Part shown: one piece after another, positions 56,422-64,000 of the stretch
Position numbering within the stretch: the first letter of the stretch is position 1
How the letters are laid out: each line of letters begins with the position of its first letter
Assembly (NCBI GenBank): GCA_024707365.1
Contig: JANPZV010000005.1
Location: 248,001-312,000, forward strand
DNA length: 64,000 nucleotides
DNA from: Terricaulis sp.
GTDB lineage: Bacteria; Pseudomonadota; Alphaproteobacteria; Caulobacterales; Aquidulcibacteraceae
Direction: 5' to 3'
Translations under genes and position numbers: made by a program
Notes under the pieces: model-generated
The model's database searches: none
The model's input: only the letters and a program-made list of their open reading frames with translations
What the model was told of the DNA's origin: nothing

Positions 56422-57953
56422 TTGTCCGATGAAAATTTCCGCAGCGTTCCTGATCTGATCGCCGCGCTGGCGATGAGCCAGCCGCAAACGGCGGCGCTGA
56501 TCCAGGATGAGCAGCAGCTTACCTATGCTGAACTCGACGCATTGGCGGATCGCATCACAACGGCGCTGCAGCGCGATGGCGTTCGGCCCGGAGATGCTGT
56601 GGCGATCTGCGCCGGTACGTCGATCCGATATGTTGCGGCATTTCTCGGCGCGTTGCGCGCAGGCGCGGCGGCGGCGCCGATCGCGCCCTCCTCCACGCCT
56701 GAAGCCATCGCCGGCATGCTGGCCGATTGCGGCGCGCAGCTTTTTTTCATCGATGCGGAGGTTGCGGCGATGCTCGCGCCGGTGCGGGAGAGCCTCCACA
56801 CAAAGCTCATCGCACTTGATGGCGGCGCCCATGGCGCGGATTTCTCCGGCTGGCTTGCGCCGGAAGGGCAAAAGCCCGCGCCGGTGGCGATCGCGCAGGA
56901 TGCGCCGTTCAACATCATCTATTCCTCGGGCACGACAGGCGCCCCCAAGGGCATCGTGCAAAGCCACAAGATGCGCGCCGCCCACATCGCGCGCGCCGCG
57001 CCAATGGGCTATGGCCCAGGCGCGGTGACGCTGCTTTCGACCGGGCTTTATTCCAACACCACGCTGGTGGCGCTTTTCCCCACGCTGGCGCTGGGCGGCG
57101 CGGCGGTGCTGATGAAGAAGTTCGATGCCGGCCGCTATCTTGAGATCGCGCAGCGCCATCGCGTGACGCACACCATGCTGGTGCCGGTGCAATATAGCCG
57201 GCTGATGGCGCATCCTGATTTCGATAGCTTCGATCTCTCCAGCTTCCAGCTGAAATTCTGCACCTCCGCGCCCTTCTCCGCCGCGCTGAAAACCGAGGTG
57301 CTCAAACGCTGGCCCGGCGGGCTCGTCGAATATTTCGGCATGACAGAAGGCGGCGGCACCTGCGTGCTGATCGCGCACGTGTTTCCCGACAAGCTCCACA
57401 CCGTGGGCGTGCCCGCGCCGGGGCACGACATGCGCGTGATCGATGAAGAGGGCGTTGAGCTGCCGCGCGGCGAGATCGGCGAAGTGGTTGGCCGCTCGGA
57501 CATGATGATGAGCGGCTATCACAACCGCCAAGCGCAAACCGAGGCCGCGACCTGGACCTCCCCGAAGGCGCGGTGTTCATCCGCACCGGCGATGTCGGGC
57601 GCTTTGACGCCGAAGGCTTCCTTGAGCTGATGGACCGCAAGAAGGACATGATCATCTCAGGCGGCTTCAACATCTATCCCAGCGATCTCGAAGCCGTGCT
57701 CAATCAGCACCCTGACGTGACCGACGCCGCCGTGATCGGCGCGCCGTCTGCCGAATGGGGCGAAACGCCGGTGGCGTTCGTGGTGTCGCGCGCCGCGGAC
57801 GGGGCCGCCATCCGCGCCTTCGCCAATGCGCGCCTGGGCAAGACCCAGCGCATCGCCGATGTGGTGCTGCTCGATGAGCTGCCGCGCAGCCATATCGGCA
57901 AGATTCTAAAGCGCGATTTGCGGCAGGCCTACCTCGCCGGCAAGCCCGGCTAG
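56422..57953 (+). CDS. AMP-dependent acyl-CoA synthetase/ligase, frameshifted
   Basis: About 510 residues. The ANL core motif IIYSSGTTGAPKGI is the P-loop; FGMTEGGGT is the A5 motif; after a frame change MFIRTGDVGRFDAEGFLELMDRKKDMIISGGFNIYPSDLE holds the A7-A8 hinge, and SHIGKILKRDLRQ the catalytic C-terminal Lys. One G is missing near 57554-57555 (WDLPEGAVF is restored). It activates a carboxylic acid to the acyl-AMP and then the CoA thioester; the substrate is not evident. The 3-prime neighbour is RNase D. Confidence 0.85.
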
Positions 57954-57988
57954 CGCGGCGGGGAAAATTGGCTTAAGCGCATGGCCCC

Positions 57989-58642
57989 ATGACACGCAAA
58001 CTTTCCCTGACGGTCGAGGCCAAGAACATCGCCGTCTATCTGCACAAGGGCGATCTGCCCGAGAGCGTTTCCTTTAATGGCGCGGTGGCCGTCGATAGCG
58101 AAACGCTGGGGCTTTCGCTGGTGCGCGATCCGCTGTGCCTGGTGCAGCTCTCCGATGGCGGCCCCGAGGCCCACTTGGTGCAGCTTGACCGCAGCAGCTA
58201 TGACGCGCCCAACCTCAAGCGCGTGCTGACCAATGCCGCGCATCTCAAGCTCTTCCATTTCGCGCGGTTCGACATCGCCATGTTCATGCGCGATCTCGGC
58301 ATCGTCACCACCCCGCTCTATTGCACCAAGATCGCCTCAAAGCTGACGCGCACCTATACCGATCGGCATGGCCTCAAAGATCTCACCAAAGAACTTTTGG
58401 GCCGCGACATCTCCAAGGAGCAGCAGAGCTCCGATTGGGGCCAGCCTGAACTTTCGGACGCACAGCTCGCCTACGCCGCCTCGGACGTGCTGCACCTGCA
58501 TGCGCTGAAGGAAAAGCTCGACGTGATGCTCGCCCGCGAAGGCCGCACCGAGATCGCGCAATCGTGCTTCGATTTCCTCCCCACCCGCGCCGCGCTCGAT
58601 CTCGCCGGCTGGGAAGAAACCGATATCTTCGCGCACGCCTAA
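57989..58642 (+). CDS. rnd: single-domain ribonuclease D
   Basis: 217 residues. DEDDy exonuclease motifs: VDSETLGL (Asp, Glu), FARFDIAM (Asp), and YAASDVLHLHAL (Tyr, Asp). It lacks the HRDC domains of the E. coli enzyme, as is usual for the short alphaproteobacterial RNase D. It trims 3-prime ends of tRNA and other small RNA precursors. The next gene starts on its stop codon (TAATG). Confidence 0.88.
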   Translation: MTRKLSLTVEAKNIAVYLHKGDLPESVSFNGAVAVDSETLGLSLVRDPLCLVQLSDGGPEAHLVQLDRSSYDAPNLKRVLTNAAHLKLFHFARFDIAMFMRDLGIVTTPLYCTKIASKLTRTYTDRHGLKDLTKELLGRDISKEQQSSDWGQPELSDAQLAYAASDVLHLHALKEKLDVMLAREGRTEIAQSCFDFLPTRAALDLAGWEETDIFAHA

Positions 58643-59118
58643 TGCGCCTTCGTGACACGTGGCGCGCGCTCGCAAAAATATACAGCGCCTGGAGCCTGCC
58701 GCTCGATCAGGTGCTCGCCGGCAGCTCCTATCGCATGCTGGGCGCGGATTTTCTCACCAGCGTGCTCGACAGCAAACGCGCGATTCGCGCGGCGGATGCG
58801 TTGAAAAACGCCACGCCAGAAGAACTGAGCGCCCTGGCCCAGATGGCGGAGGTTAACATCCAGCGCACTGGCGATGTCTTTAAGGCTGTGGCGATCTGCT
58901 ACATCACCCTGCCGTTTGCCGCGGCGGCGTTTCTATCTGACGCAGCGCCAGATCAGCTGCGCCTTGTGGTGCAGAACGCCACGCAAGGCGTCTTCATCGT
59001 GATCGGCATGCTCACTTTGGCGCCGATCGCCTACTTTATCGGGCACTGGCGCGCCAAGCAGATCGGCTGGGCGATTGCGCTTTATCGCAGCGGCGCGCTG
59101 GCTAAGCCGGCAGCTTAG
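58642..59118 (+). CDS. membrane protein of unknown function
   Basis: 158 residues from ATG 58642, which overlaps the RNase D stop. Two hydrophobic helices (about 84-102 and 114-132) follow a soluble helical N-terminus (DQVLAGSSYRMLGADFLTSVLDSKRAIRAA). Coupled to RNase D by overlap; no family recognised. It converges with the fumarylacetoacetate hydrolase gene. Confidence 0.6.
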   Translation: MRLRDTWRALAKIYSAWSLPLDQVLAGSSYRMLGADFLTSVLDSKRAIRAADALKNATPEELSALAQMAEVNIQRTGDVFKAVAICYITLPFAAAAFLSDAAPDQLRLVVQNATQGVFIVIGMLTLAPIAYFIGHWRAKQIGWAIALYRSGALAKPAA

Positions 59119-60123
59119 GCTTTAGCCACCACTTGCTCGATCCGGCCGAAAATCGAGTGATTTTTGCCGTCCAGCATTTCGATCTCAACGCGATCGCCGT
59201 CTTTCAGAAAACTTGTGCTGGGCTTGCCCGATTGGATGGTTTCCACCATGCGCTGCTCGGCGATGCAGGAATAGCCAAGGCCGCCCTCGCGCACCGGCTT
59301 GCCCGGCCCGCCATCGGCGTCACGGTTCGACACCGTGCCGGAGCCGATGATCGTCCCGGCCGCGAGATCGCGTGATTTGGCGGCGTGCGCGATCAGCGCG
59401 CCGAAATCGAATGTCATGTCCACGCCGGCATTGGCCTTGCCGAAGGGCTGGCCGTTCAGGCGCACCAGCATTGGCAGATGCAGCTTGCCATCGCGCCAGG
59501 CCTCGCCCAGCACATCCGGCGTCACCGCGACAGGTGAGAACGCCGATGCGGGCTTGGATTGAAAAAAGCCAAAGCCCTTCCTCCAGCTCCGCCGGGATAA
59601 GATTGCGCAAGCTCACATCATTGCAGAGCATCACGAGCCGGATGCGTTCACGCGCCGCCGCCGCGCTGATCCCCATTTCCACATCATCAATAATGACGGC
59701 GACTTCCGCCTCGAAATCGCCGCCCCAGGCCTCGTCCTTGAGCGGGATCGCATCGCGCGGGCCGAGGAACGCATCGGAGCCGCCCTGGTACATCAGCGGA
59801 TCAGTCCAAAAGCTCTCGGGCACTTTCGCGCCGCGCGCTTGGCGCACGAGCACGACATGGTTCACATAAGCTGAGCCATCAGCCCATTGATAGGCGCGCG
59901 GCAATGGTGAGGCGGCCTCCCGCTCATGGAAGCGCTCACGCAGGATCGTTCCTTGATTCACGCCTTCACTCACCGCCCGCAAGCGCGGCTCCGCATGCGC
60001 CCAATCATCGAATGCGGCCTGCAGCGTCGGCACTTCGGGGCCAGCGTGCGCATACCAGGCGAGATCGTCGGACACGACCACGAGTTTGCCGTCACGGCCA
60101 TGGCGGAGAGAGGCGAGTTTCAT
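59115..60123 (-). CDS. fumarylacetoacetate hydrolase family protein, frameshifted
   Basis: About 335 residues. GDFEAEVAVIIDD contains the metal-binding Glu/Glu; MLCNDVSLRN a conserved Asp; after one extra base in the CCC run at 59575-59577 the reading continues FFQSKPASAFSPVAVTPDVLG and MTFDFGALIAHAAKSRDLAAGTIIGSGTVSN, the FAH active-site region. It cleaves fumarylacetoacetate to fumarate and acetoacetate, the last step of tyrosine catabolism. ATG 60123. Same strand and next to maleylacetoacetate isomerase. Confidence 0.85.
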
Positions 60124-60192
60124 ACGTTTCCCCTTTCGTCGTTCCGGTTGCGCCAAGCGCGGGCCGAAATCACGATATGTTGTGCGATTGCA

Positions 60193-60843
60193 CTAAGACC
60201 TGACAGCATCGAGTTGGTTTTCCGGCGCGGCCTTGATAAAGGCGGGATGCTGGCGCGCGTGTTCATCCCAGGCGACCAGGCGCGGGAACGGCGACAAATC
60301 TGTTTTGAAACGGCGCGCATTGGCCATTTGCGGCGCGAGCATCACATCCGCCAGCGTGGGCGCATCGCCGAACACGTAAGGCGTATCGGGGTGATGGGCG
60401 GTTTGCTGCTCCAGCGCGGCGAAGCCAAGCTTGATCCAATGGCGATACCATTCGCCGATATGATCCTCGCTGGCGCCGAATTCGAGCTTCAGGCGCGTCA
60501 GCACGCTGGTGTTGTTGAGCGGATGAATGTCGGTGGCGATCGTCGTGGCGAAGGATCGCACCTGCGCGCCCGCCCACGGATCGGCCGGCATCAGGCGTGG
60601 CTCGGGATAGGTCTGATCCAGCCATGCGAGGATCGAGAGCGATTGGGTGATGAGGCCGCGCTCGGTCTCCAGCGCCGGCACGCGCATTTGCGGATTGATG
60701 GCGCGATAGGCGGGGGCGAACTGCTCATCCTTGCCCGGCGCGATGTTCACCGGAACGGATTGGTATACGACGCCCTTGAGGTTCAGCCCGATGCGGACGC
60801 GATAAGCCGCCGAGGAACGCCAATAATCGTAAAGCTTGAGCAT
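60193..60843 (-). CDS. maiA: maleylacetoacetate isomerase (zeta-class glutathione transferase)
   Basis: 216 residues. LYDYWRSSAAYRVRIGLNLKG holds the SSAAYR active-site motif of zeta GSTs; INPQMRVPALE and ITQSLSILAWLDQTYP complete the thioredoxin-like domain, and the rest is the helical GST domain with YVFGDAPTLADVMLAPQM. It converts maleylacetoacetate to fumarylacetoacetate using glutathione. It sits 69 bases upstream of the hydrolase gene. Confidence 0.9.
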   Translation of the reverse strand: MLKLYDYWRSSAAYRVRIGLNLKGVVYQSVPVNIAPGKDEQFAPAYRAINPQMRVPALETERGLITQSLSILAWLDQTYPEPRLMPADPWAGAQVRSFATTIATDIHPLNNTSVLTRLKLEFGASEDHIGEWYRHWIKLGFAALEQQTAHHPDTPYVFGDAPTLADVMLAPQMANARRFKTDLSPFPRLVAWDEHARQHPAFIKAAPENQLDAVRS

Positions 60844-60867
60844 GGCTCACCTCTTACGCCCGAACCC

Positions 60868-61434
60868 TCACTCACCCAAGCGGGATTTTTCCGCATGCGC
60901 GGCGCGCGCTTTTTCATGCAGCCAGGCGGCGTGCTGGGGCGCTTTCTTCGTACGGCTCCATTCATCCAGCATGTCAGGCGCCACGCGCTTGAGCTCGGCC
61001 AGTTCTTCGGCGGTGCCCGTATCACACGTCAACTCAAGGCGATGCCCGTTCGGATCGAAAAAATAAATCGATTTGAAGATGCCGTGATCTGTAGGGCCGA
61101 GAACATCGAGCCCATGCGCTTGCGCCCGCGCCTTGCCGGCGAGCAACGCTTCCAAACTCTCTACTTTGAACGCGATGTGCTGCACCCAGGCGGGCGTGTT
61201 TTCATCGCGGCCCATTGCTTTTTGCTGCGGCAATTCAAAGAAGGCGAGCACATTGCCGTTTCCGGCGTCGAGAAACACATGCATGTAAGGATCATACGCG
61301 CCGGTGGACGGCACATGATCCTCCGCGAACGCGGTGGTGTATTCCATGCCGAGCACGTCGGCGTAGAATTTAACCGTCTCCTTCGCGTCCTTGCAGCGAT
61401 AGGCGACGTGGTGGATGCCGTTGGTGATCGCCAT
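60868..61434 (-). CDS. VOC-family (glyoxalase-fold) protein
   Basis: 188 residues. Two beta-alpha-beta-beta-beta modules: IHHVAYRCKDAKETVKFYADVLGMEYT, then VQHIAFKVESLEALLAGK, with metal ligands likely in HHVAY, VLAFFELPQ, QHIAF and HRLELTC. ATG 61434 lies just after the asparaginase stop. An apparent fusion of the two is caused by a two-base shift. In the tyrosine cluster it may act on a quinol or dicarbonyl by-product; the substrate is unknown. Confidence 0.8.
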   Translation of the reverse strand: MAITNGIHHVAYRCKDAKETVKFYADVLGMEYTTAFAEDHVPSTGAYDPYMHVFLDAGNGNVLAFFELPQQKAMGRDENTPAWVQHIAFKVESLEALLAGKARAQAHGLDVLGPTDHGIFKSIYFFDPNGHRLELTCDTGTAEELAELKRVAPDMLDEWSRTKKAPQHAAWLHEKARAAHAEKSRLGE

Positions 61435-61435
61435 T

Positions 61436-62520
61436 TTATGGCTCCTCATCAGCGAAGATGCGAATGATTGGCGCGCCGTCAGCTTCGATCGCGCGGCGCG
61501 ATACATGCCCGGCGTGTTCATCGAAAATGCAAAGCGGCCGCGCCCATCGAGCACGATCACGCCGCCATCGCCCACCGCGCCCGCTGCGTTGGTGGTGGCG
61601 CCCACCTCGTTCATCACCGTGTTGGCCGCATCCTGGGCGCTCAGCCCTTGCAGCTGCATGCGCGCGCAAATATCGCGCGCCACGCCGACGCGGATGAAGA
61701 ACTCGCCCGTGCCGGTGGCGGAAACCCCGCACACGCCATTTTGCGCATAGGTTCCCGCGCCGATGATCGGCGCATCGCCCACACGGCCCCAGCGTTTGCC
61801 TGTCGTGCCGCCGGTGGAGGTGCCGGCGGCGATGTCGCCGCGCTGATCGTAGGCGACAACGCCCACAGTGCCGAATTGATGATCGTCGGGCGTGACGCCC
61901 GATTGCTGCTGCGGCGCAGGCGCGCCTGCGGGGCGTTGCGGAATAGGCAAATTGTTGCGCAGCGCGAACTGCTCAAGCTGCCTCCAGCGGCGCTCGGTGA
62001 AGAAATAAGTGTTGGCGACCTCTTCAAGATTTTGCGCACGCGCGAACGCTTCAGCGCCCTCCCCGATCAGGAACACATGCGGCGAATGCTCCATCACCGC
62101 GCGCGCGGCCAGGATCGGATGCCTGGTGCGCGTGAGCCCCGCCACCGCGCCGGCCATGCGCGTGCGCCCATCCATGATCGAGGCGTCCAGCTCATTGCGC
62201 CCTTCATAAGTGAACACCGCGCCGCGCCCGGCATTGAACAGCTCGTTATCCTCCAAATAAAGGATCGTGGCTTGCACCGCATCGAGCGCCGAGCCGCCGC
62301 CTTCTAGAATATCGCCGCCGATCGAGAGCGCCTGGCGCAGCGCGGCGCGATATTGCGCATCGAGCTCCGGCGACAAGTTCGCCCGCTCGATCACGCCCGC
62401 GCCGCCATGCACCACGAGCGACCAGCGCGGCGCTGGCGGCGCTGGCGGCTCGGCGCGGCCAAACGTGGCGCACGCCGAAAGCACAAGCGCCCCAAATGCG
62501 GCGATGAGTGCGCGCATCAT
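61436..62520 (-). CDS. isoaspartyl peptidase/asparaginase (plant-type), exported lipoprotein, frameshifted near the end
   Basis: About 361 residues. Lipobox LSAC (Cys 16). VVHGGAGVIE, FNAGRGAVF, ELDASIMDG and the nucleophile Thr in QFGTVGVVAYDQ, followed by IAAGTSTGGT, are the Ntn-hydrolase signature of type-2 asparaginases. A CG-repeat shift near 61493-61500 hides the true end (AIEADGAPIIRIF). The ATG overlaps the HPPD stop. It probably hydrolyses isoaspartyl peptides or asparagine in the envelope. Confidence 0.85.
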
Positions 62521-63593
62521 GCGCTTTCCTTCAAGACGCCGCGCTTGATCTGATCCAGCTCGATCGATTCAAACAGCGCTTTGAAATTGCCTTCGCCAAA
62601 GCCCTCATTGCCCTTGCGCTGGATAAACTCAAAGAAAATCGGCCCGATCGCGTCCTTGCCGAAGATTTGCAGCAAGAGGCCCTGGCCTTCGCTGGGCGCG
62701 CCGTCGATCAGGATGCGACGCTTGCGCAATTCTTCCACCGGCTCGCCGTGGCCCGGCAAGCGCTTATCGATCAGATCGAAATAGGTTTCGATCGTATCCT
62801 GCAATTCAACGCCCCGCGCGCGCAGGCGATCGACCACTTCGTACAAATTATCCGTGCCGAAGGCGATGTGCTGGATGCCCTCGCCGCGATAGCGCTGCAA
62901 ATATTCCTCGATCTGATCGACCTTGCCCTCCTCGCCCTTGCTTTCATTGAGCGGGATGCGGATCTTGCCGCACGGGCTTGTCATCGCCTTCGAGAACAGC
63001 CCGGTGACTTTGCCTTCAATATCGAAATAGCGAATCTCGCGGAAATTAAAGATGCGCTCATAATAATCGGCCCATTTGGCCATGTTGCCGCGCATCACAT
63101 TGTGCGTGAGGTGATCGAGATAGGTGAGGCCGATTTGGTTCTTCGCCTCATCGGCGCCGGCGACCGGCTCGAAATCGACATCATAGATCGTCCGCGCGCC
63201 ATAGCGATCGACAAGATAGACATAGGCGCCGCCGATGCCTTCAATGCAGGGAATATCCAATTCCATCGGCCCGATCGGCATATCGACAGGCTTGGCCCCG
63301 CGCTTCAGCGCTTCGTGATAGGCTTTCTTCGCATCCTTCACGCGAAACGCCATGCCGTTCGCGCTCGGCCCATGGCTGGCGCGGAACTCGGCCGGCTGCC
63401 CGCCCGGCTCCATGTTGAGGATGAAATTGATGTCGTTCTGCTTGTAGTGCAGCACGTTCTTCGAGCGATGCTTGCCCACGGCGGTAAAGCCCATGCGCTC
63501 AAAATATGCGGCGACATCGAGCGGATTGGGCGCAGTGAATTCCACGAACTCAAACCCGTCGGTCCCGATCGGGTTTTCAAACAGATCAGCCAT
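62517..63593 (-). CDS. hppD: 4-hydroxyphenylpyruvate dioxygenase
   Basis: 358 residues from ATG 63593. FVEFTAPNPLDVAAYFERMGF is the N-terminal module; the iron triad is in LDHLTHNV (His), GIQHIAFGT (His) and PIFFEFIQRKG (Glu). It converts 4-hydroxyphenylpyruvate to homogentisate, the committed step of tyrosine degradation. It is the first gene of a leftward cluster ending in FAH, with asparaginase overlapping by ATGA. A palindromic operator lies 36 bases upstream. Homogentisate dioxygenase is not in the window. Confidence 0.93.
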   Translation of the reverse strand: MADLFENPIGTDGFEFVEFTAPNPLDVAAYFERMGFTAVGKHRSKNVLHYKQNDINFILNMEPGGQPAEFRASHGPSANGMAFRVKDAKKAYHEALKRGAKPVDMPIGPMELDIPCIEGIGGAYVYLVDRYGARTIYDVDFEPVAGADEAKNQIGLTYLDHLTHNVMRGNMAKWADYYERIFNFREIRYFDIEGKVTGLFSKAMTSPCGKIRIPLNESKGEEGKVDQIEEYLQRYRGEGIQHIAFGTDNLYEVVDRLRARGVELQDTIETYFDLIDKRLPGHGEPVEELRKRRILIDGAPSEGQGLLLQIFGKDAIGPIFFEFIQRKGNEGFGEGNFKALFESIELDQIKRGVLKESA

Positions 63594-63628
63594 GGGGCTT
63601 CCTCCCACTTGCGTTTGGCGGCAAGTTA

Positions 63629-63642
63629 GTTTCAATTGAAAC
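63629..63642. promoter_or_regulatory. MarR-type palindromic operator
   Basis: GTTTCAATTGAAAC, a 14-bp perfect palindrome in the 51-bp gap between hppD and the divergent MarR gene, ending two bases before the MarR ATG. Position and symmetry fit an operator used for autoregulation and control of the tyrosine-catabolic operon. Confidence 0.65.
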
Positions 63643-63644
63643 CA

Positions 63645-64000
63645 ATGGCAAGCGCGCAGAAAAAACTTGAGGAGCCCGCGGCGCGGGATCGGCTGGTGCT
63701 GGAGCAATTTTTGCCCTACCGGCTCTCGATCCTTTCCAACCGCGTCTCCCGCGCGATCGCGGCGCGTTATGCGAAGGCGTTTGACCTCACCATCCCGGAA
63801 TGGCGCATTATCGCCGTGCTCGGCCGCAGCCCCGGCCTCTCCGCCAAGGATATCGCCGAGGCGACGGAGATGGATAAGGTGGCGGTGTCGCGCGCCGTCG
63901 CGCGGCTGAGCGCCGCTGGGCGCATAACAGGCAAAAGCCGATCCGGACGACGCGCGCCGCCAGAAGCTGGTTTTAACGCGCGCCGGCGAAGCCGTGCACG
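63645..64000 (+). CDS. MarR-family transcriptional regulator, partial, frameshifted
   Basis: At least 118 residues, cut by the window end. YRLSILSNRVSRAIAARYAKAFDLTIPEWRIIAVLG and GLSAKDIAEATEMDKVAVSRAVARL are the MarR winged helix. One extra A in the A4 run at 63933-63936 breaks the frame; removing it gives the wing ITGKADPDDARRQKLVLT. ATG 63645. It probably senses a tyrosine-pathway intermediate and regulates hppD. Confidence 0.8.
   Translation, partial: MASAQKKLEEPAARDRLVLEQFLPYRLSILSNRVSRAIAARYAKAFDLTIPEWRIIAVLGRSPGLSAKDIAEATEMDKVAVSRAVARLSAAGRITGKSRSGRRAPPEAGFNARRRSRA

Noticed and set aside
60868..62520. Apparent asparaginase-VOC fusion in one open frame
   Set aside because: The asparaginase C-terminus continues in another frame to its own stop at 61436, and the VOC gene has its own ATG at 61434; a CG-repeat shift creates the false fusion.

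Overview
The window is GC-rich, densely packed DNA. Its single-domain RNase D, P4-type integrase, DUF2793 protein, DUF3363-type relaxase and gene style point to an alphaproteobacterium, possibly near Caulobacterales or Hyphomonadaceae; this placement is an inference from gene content only. About 26 genes or gene pieces switch reading frame once or more, nearly always by one base in a C, G, A or T run or by a CG dinucleotide in a CGCG run. Because this hits metabolic, envelope and mobile genes alike, I read most breaks as sequence errors (uncorrected long-read assembly) and give the joined genes, with the break positions in each entry.

Region 1 (1-26.3 kb) is a surface-polysaccharide locus. 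A leftward operon (6973 to 1) encodes a giant MptE-like/glycosyltransferase/FkbM-methyltransferase protein, a small barrel protein, a 2-hydroxyacid dehydrogenase, a sugar-nucleotide epimerase, a HAD phosphatase and a methyltransferase. Next come a Wzm/Wzt-type ABC exporter, two more methyltransferases, a second giant protein (MptE-like, GT4, membrane segments, coiled coil, methyltransferase), GT2 and GT4 transferases, a DUF2793 tail-like protein, GDP-mannose and UDP-sugar precursor enzymes, an O-antigen ligase-like protein and two tandem paralogues of unknown function.

Region 2 (27-38 kb) holds an alpha/beta hydrolase, a secreted subtilase lipoprotein with a possible stand-alone propeptide-like partner, and a leftward heavy-metal efflux operon (DUF2946-like, TolC-type, a 37-codon bridging ORF, adaptor, RND pump).

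Region 3 (about 38.3-54.4 kb) is an integrated mobile island next to a tRNA-Leu(CAG) gene. It has a tyrosine integrase, an HUH relaxase, an AlpA-like excisionase, an XRE regulator and small unknown genes. It carries two defence-like modules: a PD-(D/E)XK-NACHT protein and a translationally coupled SIR2 / unknown middle protein / SMC-like ATPase operon that resembles an ABC three-component conflict system. The latter is the best candidate for a little-described system here.

Region 4 (54.5-64 kb) is chromosomal: an M49-like peptidase lipoprotein, an acyl-CoA ligase, RNase D, and a tyrosine/homogentisate catabolic cluster (HPPD, asparaginase, VOC protein, maleylacetoacetate isomerase, fumarylacetoacetate hydrolase) divergent from a MarR regulator, with a perfect palindrome between them. 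Homogentisate dioxygenase itself is not in the window.
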